From assembly GCA_031288175.1 (NCBI GenBank), contig JAITRW010000005.1, positions 1 to 32,002 of the forward strand: DNA of 32,002 bases. The letters are read 5' to 3'. A program made the position numbers and the translations under genes. Each line of letters begins with the position of its first letter. Within the stretch, counting starts at the first letter, position 1. This document shows, in pieces, positions 1 through 10,100 of the stretch. Origin of the DNA: Tannerellaceae bacterium. Lineage in GTDB: Bacteria; Bacteroidota; Bacteroidia; Bacteroidales; Tannerellaceae. Below the pieces are notes generated by a model, which had not been told where the DNA came from, searched no databases, and worked only from the letters and a program-made list of their open reading frames with translations.

Positions 1-553
1 TGATGTAGTGCTGGAACTCCCTGTCTATCTGTTCAGGGAAGAAGCGCACCTCCAGCGGGACACCGAGCAGGTGAAAATCCCTTTCTATACTTTCCACCCG
101 AAAATAATCCGTCCGGAGGCCGTCTTCTACTCTCCATAAGAGAGTCCTGTCATTTCTCAACTCACTATCGGTACGATACCAGCGAAGGCCGGCAGCGACA
201 CCCAACTGGCCGTCCATAAAAAAGACCTCCGGCTTGAGTCCGATGTATGAACACCGGAGGGTGTGCCCGTCATTGCGGCCGGTATTGTAGTGCAACCCAT
301 AGATATCGAAGCCAGAGCCATAACCATAGCCAGAACTATAACCATAGCCATCCTCATCAGAACCACCGGACTGCCGAATTTGGGCGGGGCGGTCGAAATT
401 CCCGAAAAACTCGTTGACACCATATTCTATGGCCAGCTTCCATTGTGGTTTCCTGGCTTGCCGATCAACAGATTCCTTGCACTGTGCCGATACACCAGCC
501 GTACCAAAGAACAAACTAAACGCCAACATCCATAGTGATAAATAATCTCTCAT
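1..553 (-). CDS. Outer-membrane beta-barrel protein, partial (3' end outside window)
   Basis: The frame is open from an ATG at 553 to the window edge, giving 184 residues without a stop. The N-terminus is a signal peptide: MRDYLSLWML, then a hydrophobic stretch ending in GVSAQ. Alternating aromatic/hydrophobic segments such as WKLAIEYGVNEFFGNF, GLKPEVFFMDGQLGVAAGLRWY and FHLLGVPLEVRFFP resemble strands of small Bacteroidetes porin-family barrels. A low-complexity Gly/Tyr/Ser loop (about residues 68-83) separates the first two strand regions and comes from a short repeated codon pattern. A near-consensus promoter lies just upstream at 596-627. Exact family and function are unknown because the C-terminus is missing. 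Confidence 0.75.
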   Translation of the reverse strand, partial: MRDYLSLWMLAFSLFFGTAGVSAQCKESVDRQARKPQWKLAIEYGVNEFFGNFDRPAQIRQSGGSDEDGYGYSSGYGYGSGFDIYGLHYNTGRNDGHTLRCSYIGLKPEVFFMDGQLGVAAGLRWYRTDSELRNDRTLLWRVEDGLRTDYFRVESIERDFHLLGVPLEVRFFPEQIDREFQHYI

Positions 554-595
554 TCTATTTCGCTTTAATTAATAAACAAATACGCATTTACTCTG

Positions 596-627
596 CAAAG
601 ATAATATTTGCACCATGATATGCCAAA
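596..627 (-). promoter_or_regulatory. Bacteroidetes-type promoter for the barrel gene
   Basis: On the minus strand, TTTG (627-624) is followed after 20 bases by TATCTTTG (603-596), matching the Bacteroidetes -33/-7 consensus. The predicted start of transcription is near 589, leaving a leader of about 35 bases before the ATG at 553. Confidence 0.6.
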
Positions 628-698
628 CAGGCCGTTTTTGCCGGAACCGAAAACTTCCTATCTTCGCACACAAAGGATCAATAAATAACAGGAGAAGA

Positions 699-1652
699 AT
701 GGATCTATCGATAGTAGTACCATTATATAACGAAGCAAATTCTCTTCCGGAATTGAATGCATGGATAACCCGCGTGGTGAATGAAGCGGGTTTTAGTTAC
801 GAAATAATCTATGTGGATGACGGAAGCGAGGATGACTCGTGGAGTGTGATCTGTGGCTTACGTCAAACCGATTCTCACATCCATGGTATCCGTTTCCGGC
901 GTAACTACGGTAAATCGCCGGCCTTGCACTGTGGTTTCCGTCGTGTCGAAGGCGAGGTGGTAATCACGATGGACGCCGACTTACAAGACAGTCCCGATGA
1001 AGTGCAGGAATTGTACCGGATGGTGCAGGAGGAGGGTTACGACCTTGTTTCCGGATGGAAGAAAAAAAGGTATGATCCTCTCTCCAAGACCTTACCGACG
1101 AAGTTGTTCAATGCCACGGCACGAAAATTTTCGGGTTTAAAATTGCATGATTTCAATTGCGGCCTCAAAGCCTACCGCCGGGAGGTAGTCAAAAGCATTG
1201 AGGTCTATAATGATATGCATCGCTATATCCCTTACTTGGCCAAGATTGCCGGTTTCCGACATATCGGCGAAAAGGCGGTACAGCACCAGGCGCGTAAATA
1301 CGGGACAACGAAATTCGGGGTCAGTCGTTTTTTTAATGGATACCTTGATCTCATCACGCTTTGGTTCACTTCGCGTTTCGGGAAAAAGCCCATGCATTTT
1401 TTCGGCGTATTGGGCACGATAATGTTTCTGGTCGGATTCATCGCCCTTGTGATCGTCCTGGCCGTCAAGGTTGCGTCTATCCTCTCACCGGAAGGCAGCC
1501 TCCGTCCCTTAGTCACCAATTCTCCTTTCTTCTACATCTCTCTGACCGGCATGATACTGGGAACGCAACTGTTCCTGACAGGTTTTATCGGTGAACTCAT
1601 CGTCCGTAATTCTTCCGGCCGCAACACGTATGTCATTCGGGAGGAGTTATGA
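699..1652 (+). CDS. Family 2 glycosyltransferase (DPM1/GtrB-like)
   Basis: This is a 317-residue GT-A glycosyltransferase, likely transferring a sugar from a nucleotide donor to undecaprenyl phosphate or a related membrane acceptor. The N-terminus reads MDLSIVVPLYNE, followed by the donor-binding YVDDGSEDDS and the metal-binding MDADLQDSP. Two C-terminal membrane segments (about residues 229-255 and 278-303) are as in GtrB/ArnC-type enzymes. The open frame extends upstream to 615, but ATG 699 is chosen because GGAGAAG lies just before it and the family N-terminus begins there. It overlaps the next gene by ATGA, so the two are translationally coupled. The exact sugar is unknown. Confidence 0.93.
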   Translation: MDLSIVVPLYNEANSLPELNAWITRVVNEAGFSYEIIYVDDGSEDDSWSVICGLRQTDSHIHGIRFRRNYGKSPALHCGFRRVEGEVVITMDADLQDSPDEVQELYRMVQEEGYDLVSGWKKKRYDPLSKTLPTKLFNATARKFSGLKLHDFNCGLKAYRREVVKSIEVYNDMHRYIPYLAKIAGFRHIGEKAVQHQARKYGTTKFGVSRFFNGYLDLITLWFTSRFGKKPMHFFGVLGTIMFLVGFIALVIVLAVKVASILSPEGSLRPLVTNSPFFYISLTGMILGTQLFLTGFIGELIVRNSSGRNTYVIREEL

Positions 1653-3214
1653 CAGAGACATGGAAGAAGATTGCAATAGCGTTATGGATCATCGCAGGTA
1701 CTATTGGAGCACAGGTGGAGACACCACGTCTGGTAGTCTTCATCTCCGTCGATCAATTACGGGGAGATTTCATTGAATATTTCTCCCCTACGCTCTCCCA
1801 AGGAGGTTTCAAACGGCTGCTAGGAGGCGGGACAGTTTTCGCCGACGTAGAGTTTGATTTCCCTAACCTTGATTGCGCTACTGCGACGGCCACCCTTTGC
1901 ACCGGCGCCAATCCTGTGTTCCATGGTATTGATGCCTGCCGTACCTTCGATTTCGATACCGAACGCGAATATTCTATCCTTTACGACGCCGATTATCTCG
2001 GTAATTATACCGACAACCATTTTTCCCCCAAGGCGCTTATCAGTTCTACCTTTGGCGATGAGCTCAAGATCGCTTCCAAAGGGCGCAGTAAGGTCTTTGC
2101 CATTGCGCCGACGCCTGAGGCAGCTATTCTCCCGGCGGGACATGCCGGTGACGCTGCCTTTTGGATAGATGAGAAAAACGGAAAATGGGCTACTACCACT
2201 TTTTACAAGGATATTCCCTGGTATGTAGACCGGTATAACAATGGTCCGGAGGCACTTTCTGCCCGCCTTACTTCCATGGTGTGGACACCCCGCCTGCCGC
2301 TTGACGATTACAGAGCTTTCCCTTACTTGCTTGACGAATTACCTTTCCGGCATACCTTCCCTCCTGATCGTCCGGAGTCTATCTCTCATTTTAAGACTTC
2401 ACCTTTTGTGAATGATGAGATCACGCGGCTGTCTATCCAATTCCTTGAATACGGGGCGTTGGGTAAGGAGACAGTCCCCGATATACTGTCTATTACGTAC
2501 CACGCCGGCCTCTTCCTACCGCAACGGAGCAAAGAATATACGCGCGAAGTACAAGACCTATATCTCCGACTTGATGCCAATCTGGATACTCTCCTGCGGG
2601 TCATTGATAAGAAAGTCGGCCTTGCCCGTACTCTTGTCGTACTTACCGGAACAGGATATTTCGATGCCGAAGAGGATTATCCTGAAACTATCCTACGCCA
2701 TTACGGCGTCTTCTATCCCAAACGTTGCCTTGCGCTACTGAATATGTACCTGATGGCCACTTACGGTCAGGAGCGCAAGTGGGTTATCGGTTACCATAAC
2801 GGGCAGATATTCCTTGACCGTAAGGCTATCCGTGATGCAGGGCTCAATGTGTCTACGGTGCAGAAAACGGCGGCTGATTTTGTGCGGGAGTTTACCGGTG
2901 TGCAGGAGGTGGTTACGGCTGACGGGATTTGTGAAGATCAAGGTACGCATCCTTCCCGCCGAGGCGATCTTATTCTGCGCCTTCAGCCTGGCCGTCGCCT
3001 TGATTTCGAGCAGACGTCAGGGTGGGCGGTTCTTCCTTCCCCTGTGATTCGCCGTAATGAGGTGGACTCTCCTGTAATCTTTTTCGGCAACGGCATCTCC
3101 CATGAACGGCATAGTCAGTCGATTAAGGCTACGCAGATCGCCCCCACGATCACTCATCTGCTTCGCGTCCGCCCTCCTAACGCATGTAGTGAAAGAGGTA
3201 TTCAGCTCCGCTGA
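1649..3214 (+). CDS. Alkaline phosphatase superfamily protein (PafA-like)
   Basis: This 521-residue secreted protein starts with a signal peptide (WKKIAIALWIIAGTIGAQ). It then has the superfamily's first metal-site motif, VVFISVDQLRGDFI, and a segment ending in GANPVFHGI, where the nucleophilic Ser/Thr normally lies (here CATATATLCTG). The product is likely periplasmic. The Asp-His pair usually seen late in PafA and nucleotide-pyrophosphatase relatives is replaced by LTGTGYFD, so metal binding may be altered or a divergent subfamily is present. The ATG overlaps the stop of the upstream glycosyltransferase (ATGA), suggesting joint action on a glycan or lipid-linked substrate. Its 3' end overlaps the convergent glycosyltransferase by 13 bases. 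Confidence 0.85.
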   Translation: MTETWKKIAIALWIIAGTIGAQVETPRLVVFISVDQLRGDFIEYFSPTLSQGGFKRLLGGGTVFADVEFDFPNLDCATATATLCTGANPVFHGIDACRTFDFDTEREYSILYDADYLGNYTDNHFSPKALISSTFGDELKIASKGRSKVFAIAPTPEAAILPAGHAGDAAFWIDEKNGKWATTTFYKDIPWYVDRYNNGPEALSARLTSMVWTPRLPLDDYRAFPYLLDELPFRHTFPPDRPESISHFKTSPFVNDEITRLSIQFLEYGALGKETVPDILSITYHAGLFLPQRSKEYTREVQDLYLRLDANLDTLLRVIDKKVGLARTLVVLTGTGYFDAEEDYPETILRHYGVFYPKRCLALLNMYLMATYGQERKWVIGYHNGQIFLDRKAIRDAGLNVSTVQKTAADFVREFTGVQEVVTADGICEDQGTHPSRRGDLILRLQPGRRLDFEQTSGWAVLPSPVIRRNEVDSPVIFFGNGISHERHSQSIKATQIAPTITHLLRVRPPNACSERGIQLR

Positions 3215-4425
3215 GAAGTATAAAGGTTGATGTATTGCTTGGCAACGACGGATTCGGCGTAAGAGGTTTCTACTTTTTGCCGACAGGCGGAGGAAAGTTT
3301 CCCGTCTTCATTGTGGTTCAAGACCCAAAGGATGCCTTCGGCAAGGTCTGAAGCATCTTCGTAACGGGCGAGGTATCCGGTTTGCTTATGTATGATCATT
3401 TCCGGAATGCCACCCACTTTGAAACCTACGCAAGGAGTGCCGCAGGCCATAGCTTCCATGAGGGTGTTCGGTAGATTATCTTCCAATGAAGGGGTGACAA
3501 ATACATCTACCGCATTATATAATGTGACCTTTTGTGCTTCATCACCTATATAACCGGTGAAATGAACAGGGTGAGGGTAGAGGGCCTGTACACCTTCGGT
3601 TTGACCGAAAATGACAATCTCAATCATTTCGTCTTCAGGAAGGAGGCGGAGAGCCTTTATCAAGTGATCCAGTCCCTTCCTTTTGTCCGATACGTTGAAT
3701 GCCCCAAAGAGCAATAGTCTCTTATTTGTGGAGAAGCCCATTCTTTCCTTTGCCATCCGCTTATCCCTTACCGGAAAAAACAGGGTTGTATCTATTGGGT
3801 TAGAAATAGTACAGGTGCGCTTATCTTTCGACAAAGTCCCTTCCCCAGCTAGTTCAGTAATCCACTTGCTGCACCCGACAAACACTACGTTTGCCTGATT
3901 GAGAAGTTTCTTTTTTTGAAGGAATACGCGGAAGGCAAGGTCTTCTCTTTTTAAAGACCGGAGAAAGGGGCAGCAACGGCATGTTTCCTTGTAATGTGTA
4001 CACTCACGTGCATGGTGACAGATACCGGTGAAGGGCCACATGTCGTGCATGGTCCAGATAACGGGTTTCCCAAGCTGCAAGAGTTTCCGGATATCCGTCA
4101 GCGACAGGAAGCCCTGGTTGATCCAATGCAAATGAATCACATCGGCTTCCCGTACCAGCGGATGACGGCTTACATCTGTCCCCGTATTGGCGATGGATAC
4201 TTTGAAGAGGTTCTCCCTCCGGAAATGGCAGGCGATAAAAATGACGACCCGCTCGGCTACTAACCGCAGGAAATTGACCTGTTTTTTCCATTCGGAAGTA
4301 TTGAGCATGTTTCCTGTCAGCATGGAAACTTCAACGCCTTCTTTCTGCAGAGCTGATCGGAGGCGGTCGGCGGCAATAGCGGCTCCGCCCTTACGCGCAT
4401 ATGTACTCAAGATCACTACCTTCAT
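3202..4425 (-). CDS. Glycosyltransferase family 4, WcaC-like
   Basis: This 407-residue GT-B enzyme probably works in surface polysaccharide or glycoprotein glycan synthesis in the cytoplasm. The N-terminus MKVVILSTYARKGGAAIAADRL is the usual acceptor-domain start. HLHWINQGFLS and KPVIWTMHDMWPFTGICHH, followed by a cysteine cluster (CTHYKETCRCCPFL), are typical of WcaC-type enzymes. The donor domain has FGAFNVSDKRKGLDHLI and the nucleotide-sugar motif PSLEDNLPNTLMEAMACG. It is transcribed opposite to the adjacent phosphatase and divergently from the Fic gene. Acceptor and donor cannot be told from sequence. Confidence 0.92.
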   Translation of the reverse strand: MKVVILSTYARKGGAAIAADRLRSALQKEGVEVSMLTGNMLNTSEWKKQVNFLRLVAERVVIFIACHFRRENLFKVSIANTGTDVSRHPLVREADVIHLHWINQGFLSLTDIRKLLQLGKPVIWTMHDMWPFTGICHHARECTHYKETCRCCPFLRSLKREDLAFRVFLQKKKLLNQANVVFVGCSKWITELAGEGTLSKDKRTCTISNPIDTTLFFPVRDKRMAKERMGFSTNKRLLLFGAFNVSDKRKGLDHLIKALRLLPEDEMIEIVIFGQTEGVQALYPHPVHFTGYIGDEAQKVTLYNAVDVFVTPSLEDNLPNTLMEAMACGTPCVGFKVGGIPEMIIHKQTGYLARYEDASDLAEGILWVLNHNEDGKLSSACRQKVETSYAESVVAKQYINLYTSQRS

Positions 4426-4487
4426 GCTCCCTATAAGAATGCACCGCGAAGGTACAGCTTTCAGGTATGTTTATCTACATACTTTGT

Positions 4488-4495
4488 TATCTTTG
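4488..4495 (+). promoter_or_regulatory. -7 element upstream of the Fic gene
   Basis: TATCTTTG matches the TAnnTTTG consensus 19 bases before the ATG at 4515. No clear TTTG was found at the -33 position, so this is a partial match. Confidence 0.4.
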
Positions 4496-4514
4496 GTACG
4501 GGAAGGAAGATAAC

Positions 4515-5516
4515 ATGAACGCACCCGCTTACACTATCAACGCCTGTATTGTCGACCTCGTCGCTAAAATTGCAGAGAAGGTAGGCGAATTGAAAAACAC
4601 CAATGAATACAGCCGCAATTTACGACTGAGGAAAATCAATCGTCTGCGTTCCATCCAGTCCTCCCTGGCCATTGAGAACAACACCCTCTCCCTTGGGCAG
4701 GTTACCGATATTATCGAAGGTAAACGAGTCTTAGCGTTACCGCACGAGATTGTGGAAGTTAAAAATGCATATCTGGCTTACGAGCATTTGTTTGATTACA
4801 ATCCTTACAGCGTCAAGGATTTCCTCCAAGCACACCGGCTTATGACCCTGCATTTGCTTAAAGATGCAGGGCGTTTTCGCTCTCAAGGTGTGGGGGTTTT
4901 TGAGGGTAGCAAACTGATTCATCCGGGTGCAGGGTATCAATTTGTGCCTCAACTGATTACTGATTTGTTCGCTTGGGCAAAGAAATCAGAACTGCATCCT
5001 TTAATCAAAAGTTCCGTCCTCCATTTTGAAATCGAATTTATTCATTCTTTCATGGATGGTAATGGGAGAATTGGACGGCTTTGGCAAATACTTATTCTCT
5101 CGCATTGGAACAATCTTTTCGCCTGGCTTCCCCTGGAAACTGTTGTTTATCACAATCAACAGGATTACTATGACGCCTTGGCTACTTCCCAGAAAGCTGC
5201 CGATTCCGAATCCTTTATTGTCTTTATGCTCCATGCTATTTTGCAGGCCTTGGACGAATTACCTGTCCGGAAAATTACCGATATATTTACCGATAAAATT
5301 ACCGATATATTATCCAAGACCGAACTGGAATTTCTGGAACTCATTGCCGGTTACATAGATAAATACGGTGAAATCACCAACTATCGCGCGCAACTTCTGA
5401 CTCACAAATCGGATGTAAGTGTGAAAAAATACTTTGCCAAGTTTGTAGAAATCGGCATTTTGAGGGTCGAAGGCCGTAATAAGGGGAGAAAATATCTCAT
5501 CAATCGGGAGGGGTAA
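4515..5516 (+). CDS. Fic family protein (probable AMPylator) with own inhibitory motif
   Basis: This 333-residue cytoplasmic protein has the Fic active-site motif HSFMDGNGRIGR near residue 177; Fic enzymes usually transfer AMP to a Ser/Thr/Tyr of a target protein. The N-terminal helix holds SSLAIEN (about residues 49-55), fitting the (S/T)xxxE(G/N) inhibitory motif, so activity is probably self-restrained. The C-terminus is a likely winged-helix DNA-binding region (LLTHKSDVSVKKYFAKFVEIGIL). A short internal duplication gives KITDIFTDKITDI. ATG 4515 is preferred over the upstream frame opening at 4467 because family members start near this point. It stands alone, between a divergent glycosyltransferase and a convergent SusD gene. 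Confidence 0.93.
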   Translation: MNAPAYTINACIVDLVAKIAEKVGELKNTNEYSRNLRLRKINRLRSIQSSLAIENNTLSLGQVTDIIEGKRVLALPHEIVEVKNAYLAYEHLFDYNPYSVKDFLQAHRLMTLHLLKDAGRFRSQGVGVFEGSKLIHPGAGYQFVPQLITDLFAWAKKSELHPLIKSSVLHFEIEFIHSFMDGNGRIGRLWQILILSHWNNLFAWLPLETVVYHNQQDYYDALATSQKAADSESFIVFMLHAILQALDELPVRKITDIFTDKITDILSKTELEFLELIAGYIDKYGEITNYRAQLLTHKSDVSVKKYFAKFVEIGILRVEGRNKGRKYLINREG

Positions 5517-5523
5517 AGATTGC

Positions 5524-5546
5524 GCCGGAGTAGGGGTTACTCCGGC
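5524..5546. terminator. GC-rich hairpin between convergent genes
   Basis: GCCGGAGTA (5524-5532) and TACTCCGGC (5538-5546) form a perfect 9-bp stem with a 5-base loop between the converging Fic and susD genes. No T-run follows on either strand, so it is not a classical intrinsic terminator, but its location suits a bidirectional stop. Confidence 0.55.
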
Positions 5547-5583
5547 ACAATGGGATATAATTCAAGGCGGGTTCAGTAGGGGG

Positions 5584-7086
5584 TTATTCGTTGGTGGTCA
5601 TGAGGGGGTTGGCGTCAAGCTCTTTCTGGGGGATGGCGTATTGCCAGAGGGGGTCTCCGGCGGGAACTTCGAGGAGACCGCAGAAGGCGATGTCGAAGTT
5701 AGTGCCCTTACGTTCAAGGGGGAGGTTGAGGCGCTTGAGGTCGAACCAGCGGAAGCCTTCGCCCCAAAGTTCAAGGCGTCGTTGGTTCATAATCTCTTCG
5801 ATAAGGGCGTCACCGGTATTGCTTGCCTGGTATTCGGGGTCACGGGTGAGGGCGAACTCCGTGAGGACGGTTTGAGCTTCGGCGTCAAGGCCTTGACGCA
5901 CCAGGGCTTCGGTGAGGACAAGGTATAGTTCGGCAATACGAAGGTAGGGGTAATGGCCTACGGCATCGCCGGTGGATATGGCGCGGAACTTACGGTTCTG
6001 ACCTGGGTAGGCAGCATAGTTGGAGGCAGGTAGGTCATCGGATTTGCCTTCGGTATCCCACCATTGGCGGCGCAAATCGGTGGGGGGGGGGAGTTTGTCG
6101 TAGGTATCGAGGGAGATGGCCTTGACGCCTTGTCGGATGGCGGTGGAGCCGTAGTTCCAGGACATGTAGGCGTAGAAGGAGTAGAAATAGACGGTCTGGT
6201 CGGTTTTGGTAAGGGCAGCCCAGAGGGTTTCTTTGGTACTACTGCCGATGGTGGCAAAGCCGTGGAGGAGTTCGTCGCCCTGCATGAGTTGGTATCCTTG
6301 GGCCTTAGATAGGGAGAGGGCTTGCCGGGCGGTATTGGCGGCAACCTCATAATCTTGTTGGGTGAGGGCAACGCGGGCTTTGAGGGCATAGGCGGTTTCG
6401 AGGGTGAAGTGGGTACGCCGGTCGGCGTTGGGAGCGTCTTCGGGGTCGTAATTTTGGAGGAGGACGATGGCATCGTCAAGGTCTCGATTGATAAACTGAT
6501 AGACCTCGGATACGGTATGTCTCGCCTGAGGCACGGTTTCTGAGGAGAGACGGTAGGGGACACCAGGGTTGTCGTTGGATTCACCGGCGGCGAAACGTTT
6601 GGCGTAGAGCTGGACAAGGTGGAAATGGGCGAAGGCACGGAAGCAGAGTGCTTCGCCTTTGAGTCCGTCATGGAGATCGGGGTCAATTTCTTCAAAGGGA
6701 GGAAGGTTTTCGAGGACGAGGTTGGCGCCCAATACCCAGTAGTAGTAATATCGCCAGGGGAGGCTGCACACATCGTTGGTGGCGGAACGGTGCGCCTTCC
6801 ATTGGTGGGTAGATTGGTGCCAGGTATTGGATTTCCAGGTCATGTCATCGCCTAGTGTTTCCCTGCTGATTATGTATCCCGGTTCTCCGCCCAAACCCTG
6901 ATTAGAGCCGGCCTGAGACACCATACGCCGGTGAATGCCATTGATTTCCAGGCGGAGGTTTTCAAGGGAAGAATAGATAACCACTTCGGAGGGTTGGTCG
7001 GTGGGGTTGGTATCCAGGAACGTATCGGAGCAGCCTGTGAAGGCGGTGGCAAAAAGAGTAAGAGCAAGGGTATATATTTTTTTCAT
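5584..7086 (-). CDS. SusD/RagB family glycan- or nutrient-binding lipoprotein
   Basis: This 500-residue surface lipoprotein has a lipobox (FTGCSD after MKKIYTLALTLFATA). It also has the SusD N-terminal LDTNPTDQPS, TPR-like helices (EALCFRAFAHFHLVQLYAKRF), and the C-terminal RRLELWGEGFRWFDLKRL. SusD proteins cap a SusC TonB-dependent transporter and hand over oligosaccharides or peptides. It lies 21 bases downstream of susC, in the usual susC-susD order. The coding strand contains ten C in a row (Pro-Pro-Pro near residues 333-335); the gene is in frame as given, but a one-base slip would truncate it. No glycoside hydrolase is nearby, so the substrate is unknown. Confidence 0.96.
   Translation of the reverse strand: MKKIYTLALTLFATAFTGCSDTFLDTNPTDQPSEVVIYSSLENLRLEINGIHRRMVSQAGSNQGLGGEPGYIISRETLGDDMTWKSNTWHQSTHQWKAHRSATNDVCSLPWRYYYYWVLGANLVLENLPPFEEIDPDLHDGLKGEALCFRAFAHFHLVQLYAKRFAAGESNDNPGVPYRLSSETVPQARHTVSEVYQFINRDLDDAIVLLQNYDPEDAPNADRRTHFTLETAYALKARVALTQQDYEVAANTARQALSLSKAQGYQLMQGDELLHGFATIGSSTKETLWAALTKTDQTVYFYSFYAYMSWNYGSTAIRQGVKAISLDTYDKLPPPTDLRRQWWDTEGKSDDLPASNYAAYPGQNRKFRAISTGDAVGHYPYLRIAELYLVLTEALVRQGLDAEAQTVLTEFALTRDPEYQASNTGDALIEEIMNQRRLELWGEGFRWFDLKRLNLPLERKGTNFDIAFCGLLEVPAGDPLWQYAIPQKELDANPLMTTNE
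6082..6091. repeat. Homopolymer of 10 G (+ strand) inside susD
   Basis: Ten consecutive G on the + strand, C10 in the coding strand, encode a triple proline in frame. It is one of three homopolymers of 10-11 G/C in this window, all inside genes of surface-related proteins, and a candidate slippage site. Confidence 0.9.
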
Positions 7087-7107
7087 GATTGTGTGCTTTA
7101 AAGAGGA

Positions 7108-10100
7108 TTAGAAGGCAAGAGTGAGACCGGCGGTAAGGGTGCGGGCAGGGAGATAGGAGTTGTATACAATACCGTTAAATTCGGCGGCGGCGTTGAGGCC
7201 TTTACGGGCGTTGAACTGCCAGAGGTTTTCGGCGCTGAGGGAGAGGCGGAAGGACTTGAAGCCGAGTGGACGAATGAGGGAGCGAGGGAAGGCAAAGGCG
7301 AGGGTGAGGCTCTTGACGTTGAGGTAGTCGGAACTGGTGAGCCAGCGGGTGGAGACGCCGTCGAAATCGGTGGAGCGGGATTCGTCGAGGCGGGGTACGT
7401 TGGTGATATCGCCGGGCTGCTTCCAGGCTTTGAGGACGTCCTTATGCATGGCGTAGCCGTAGCTGTTGCCCATGAGGTCTAAGTAGCCGTAGTCGAGGAG
7501 TTTGCCGCCTATTTGGTAGGAGAAGATGGCAGAAAGTTCGAGGTTTTTGAAGGCTACGGTAGTATGGAAGCCACCATAGACCTTGGGAATCGTAGAACCG
7601 GAGTAAGCGTAGAGCGCTTTATTGAGGGTGGTAGTCACTTGTTGACCGTCACGTTCAAAGACAGTGACATCGGCTATCTGGTTTTCGGCGTCAAAGAGGT
7701 AGAGTGCGTTACCTGTTTCGGGGTCTACGCCTACGTATTGACGGAGCCAGAAATCGTACCGCGAATAACCTACTTCGTAGCGTTTAGTTCCGCTCACGAT
7801 CGTGGGCGTCCCTTCGGGCAGGCTCTTGATGCGGTTGGTGATCGTACTGGCATTGGCGCCGATGCTGACCGTCCAGTTGGTATCTTTGTAGACATCGCCT
7901 TCGAGGTTGATTTCGAGGCCGTAATTGTCTATCCGACCCATATTCTTGTAGATATCCGCTACACCTGTCGACGTAGCTGTCGGCACCGAGAAGAGTAGGG
8001 AGCGGGAGTAGCGGTTGTAGTACTCTATTGAGCCGGAGAGGCGTCCGAAGAGGCCAAATTCTACGGCGGCATCGGAGGAGACGACGGTTTCCCATTGAAG
8101 GTCTTTGTTACCGTAGCTGTCGAAATAGACCCCTGATTCGTTGGCACTGCTGGTCAGGTTGAAGAGGGTCTGCCAAGCATAATAGATATCGTAGCTATTG
8201 GAATCGAGGAGTTTATCGTTACCTGTTTCGCCGTAGGAGGCGCGGAGTTTGAGGTTATCGACCCAGTCGACGCCTTTGAGGAAGTCTTCTTGGTCAAGTC
8301 TCCAAGAGAGGCCTGCAGACCAGAAGTTACCCCAGCGGTTATCCTTGTAGAAGCGGGAGGAGCCGTCGTGACGGAAGGAGAGGGAGGCGTAGTAGCGATC
8401 GTCGAGGTCGTAGTTGGCACGGAAGAGGAAGCCTTCTTTCCTGTAGTTATCGGTGAAGGAGGAAAGGGAATTGATGGTGACGAAGTTACCGAACTCATGG
8501 AGGCCGGAGATCGTTTCGCCTTGTCGGAAGCCTGAGAGGTACTCATAGCGGTAGGCATAACTTTCATGTCCGGCGAGGAGGTCAAGGTGATGATTTCCGA
8601 AGGCGGTTTGGTAGGTGAGGAGCTGATTGAACTGGTTGGTACGATAGCGGCGGTGCTCAATATCCATGCGTCCGGAGCCTTTCCCGTCACCGACGAGGGT
8701 GTTTTCGTAGGTACGGTAACGGCGGTTGCGGCCTTCAAGATTGGCGGAGAGATTGAGTTTGAGGCCATTGAGGAGGGTAAATTCGGCAAAGGCGCGGCCG
8801 TTATATTGGTCACGTTCGTAGCCGCGTTCGTTCCAGAGGGTTTCGACGAGGGCGTCACGTCCGGGGAAGGTGAGGCGCTTGCTTTCGTAGTCATATATCT
8901 TTTGTCCGTTGGCGTCAAGGATATACTCCCCCGTCGCCATGTCATGCTGATGGATGGGGTAGATGGGAGCCATGACGCGCGAGTACTGAAAGAGATTGTT
9001 GTACGCAGAACTGTTGTCGATATTATCGGCGACAGAGTTTTCGGAGATAGAGTGAGCGGCGGAGATGTTGAGGCCGGACTTGAACCACTTGACAGGGTAG
9101 ATATTATAATTGACGCGCCCTGTGAAGCGCTCCATACCCGTGCAGAGGGCGTAGCCCTTGTTGTCCTGATAGTTGACCGAAGCGAAGGCGTCGGACTTAT
9201 CGGACTTGGAGGCGAAGGAGAGGTTATAGTCCTGGAAATAACCTGTTCCGAAGAGTTCCTTTTCCCAGTCGAGGTCATCGGCATAGAGTAACTCCGTGGC
9301 GTTAGGATTGAGGAGGCCGTTGACGCCCATAATCTCCTTAGGATCAATGCCTTTGAAGGGATTGTAGACGAGCTTGGCGGCGATCTCATCGGAGGCTTTT
9401 TGGTTGGCTTCCAGTACAGAAAGTTTGGAAGAGCCGTACTGGTAATTGTTACGCATCATCTGCCATTGGGCAGGGTAGTATTGGAATACGTCCAGTCGGT
9501 CGTATTCCGGTATTCCACGCTGGGAGAATCCTTGGGAGATGGAGAGGTTGACGCTATGTGTGCCGCTGTCCCCCTTACCCTTTTTCGAAGTGACGAGGAT
9601 GACACCATTGCCGGCGCTTGCCCCGTAGAGGGAGGTCGAAGCGGCATCTTTCAAGACCGTCATGGATTCGATGTCATTGGGATTAATGTCGGCGAAGTCT
9701 CCATCGAACACCGCTCCGTCGAGGACAATCAAGGGTTGGGTGGAGGAGTTGATACTGCCGAAGCCGCGAATACGGAAGGCGGGGGTAGAACCGGGCTGGC
9801 CCATGCCTGAAGTCACTTGTAATCCCGAGACGCTTCCTTCGAGCGCTGAAGTGACATTGGTCAGTATCCGTTTCTCCAATACTTGTGCTCCAACGGCCGT
9901 CGCCGATCCTGTAGTCGACATCGTCAGGTGTAGAGGCTTATTATCCTGCGGACGTACTTCCAAGGATTTCATCCCCACGTAGGAGATTACTAACGTTGCG
10001 CCATTAGGCGCTTCTACTGTGAAGCGTCCGTCTACATCCGTCACGGTGCCGACCGTCGTACCTTTGATCATCACCGAGGCGCCGATCACCGGCTCCCCAT

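Noticed and set aside
5958-6773. 271-codon minus-strand frame overlapping susD
   Set aside because: It is an out-of-frame reading of susD dominated by Ser/Pro/Thr; no family features.
8566-9291. 241-codon + strand frame opposite susC
   Set aside because: It is antisense to a certain gene, with low-complexity Gly/Val/Glu composition that mirrors susC codon usage; no start signal.
8154-9389. 411-codon open frame on the minus strand within susC
   Set aside because: It lies in a shifted frame of the susC coding strand, is made of low-complexity Ser/Pro/Thr, and susC itself is clearly the gene.
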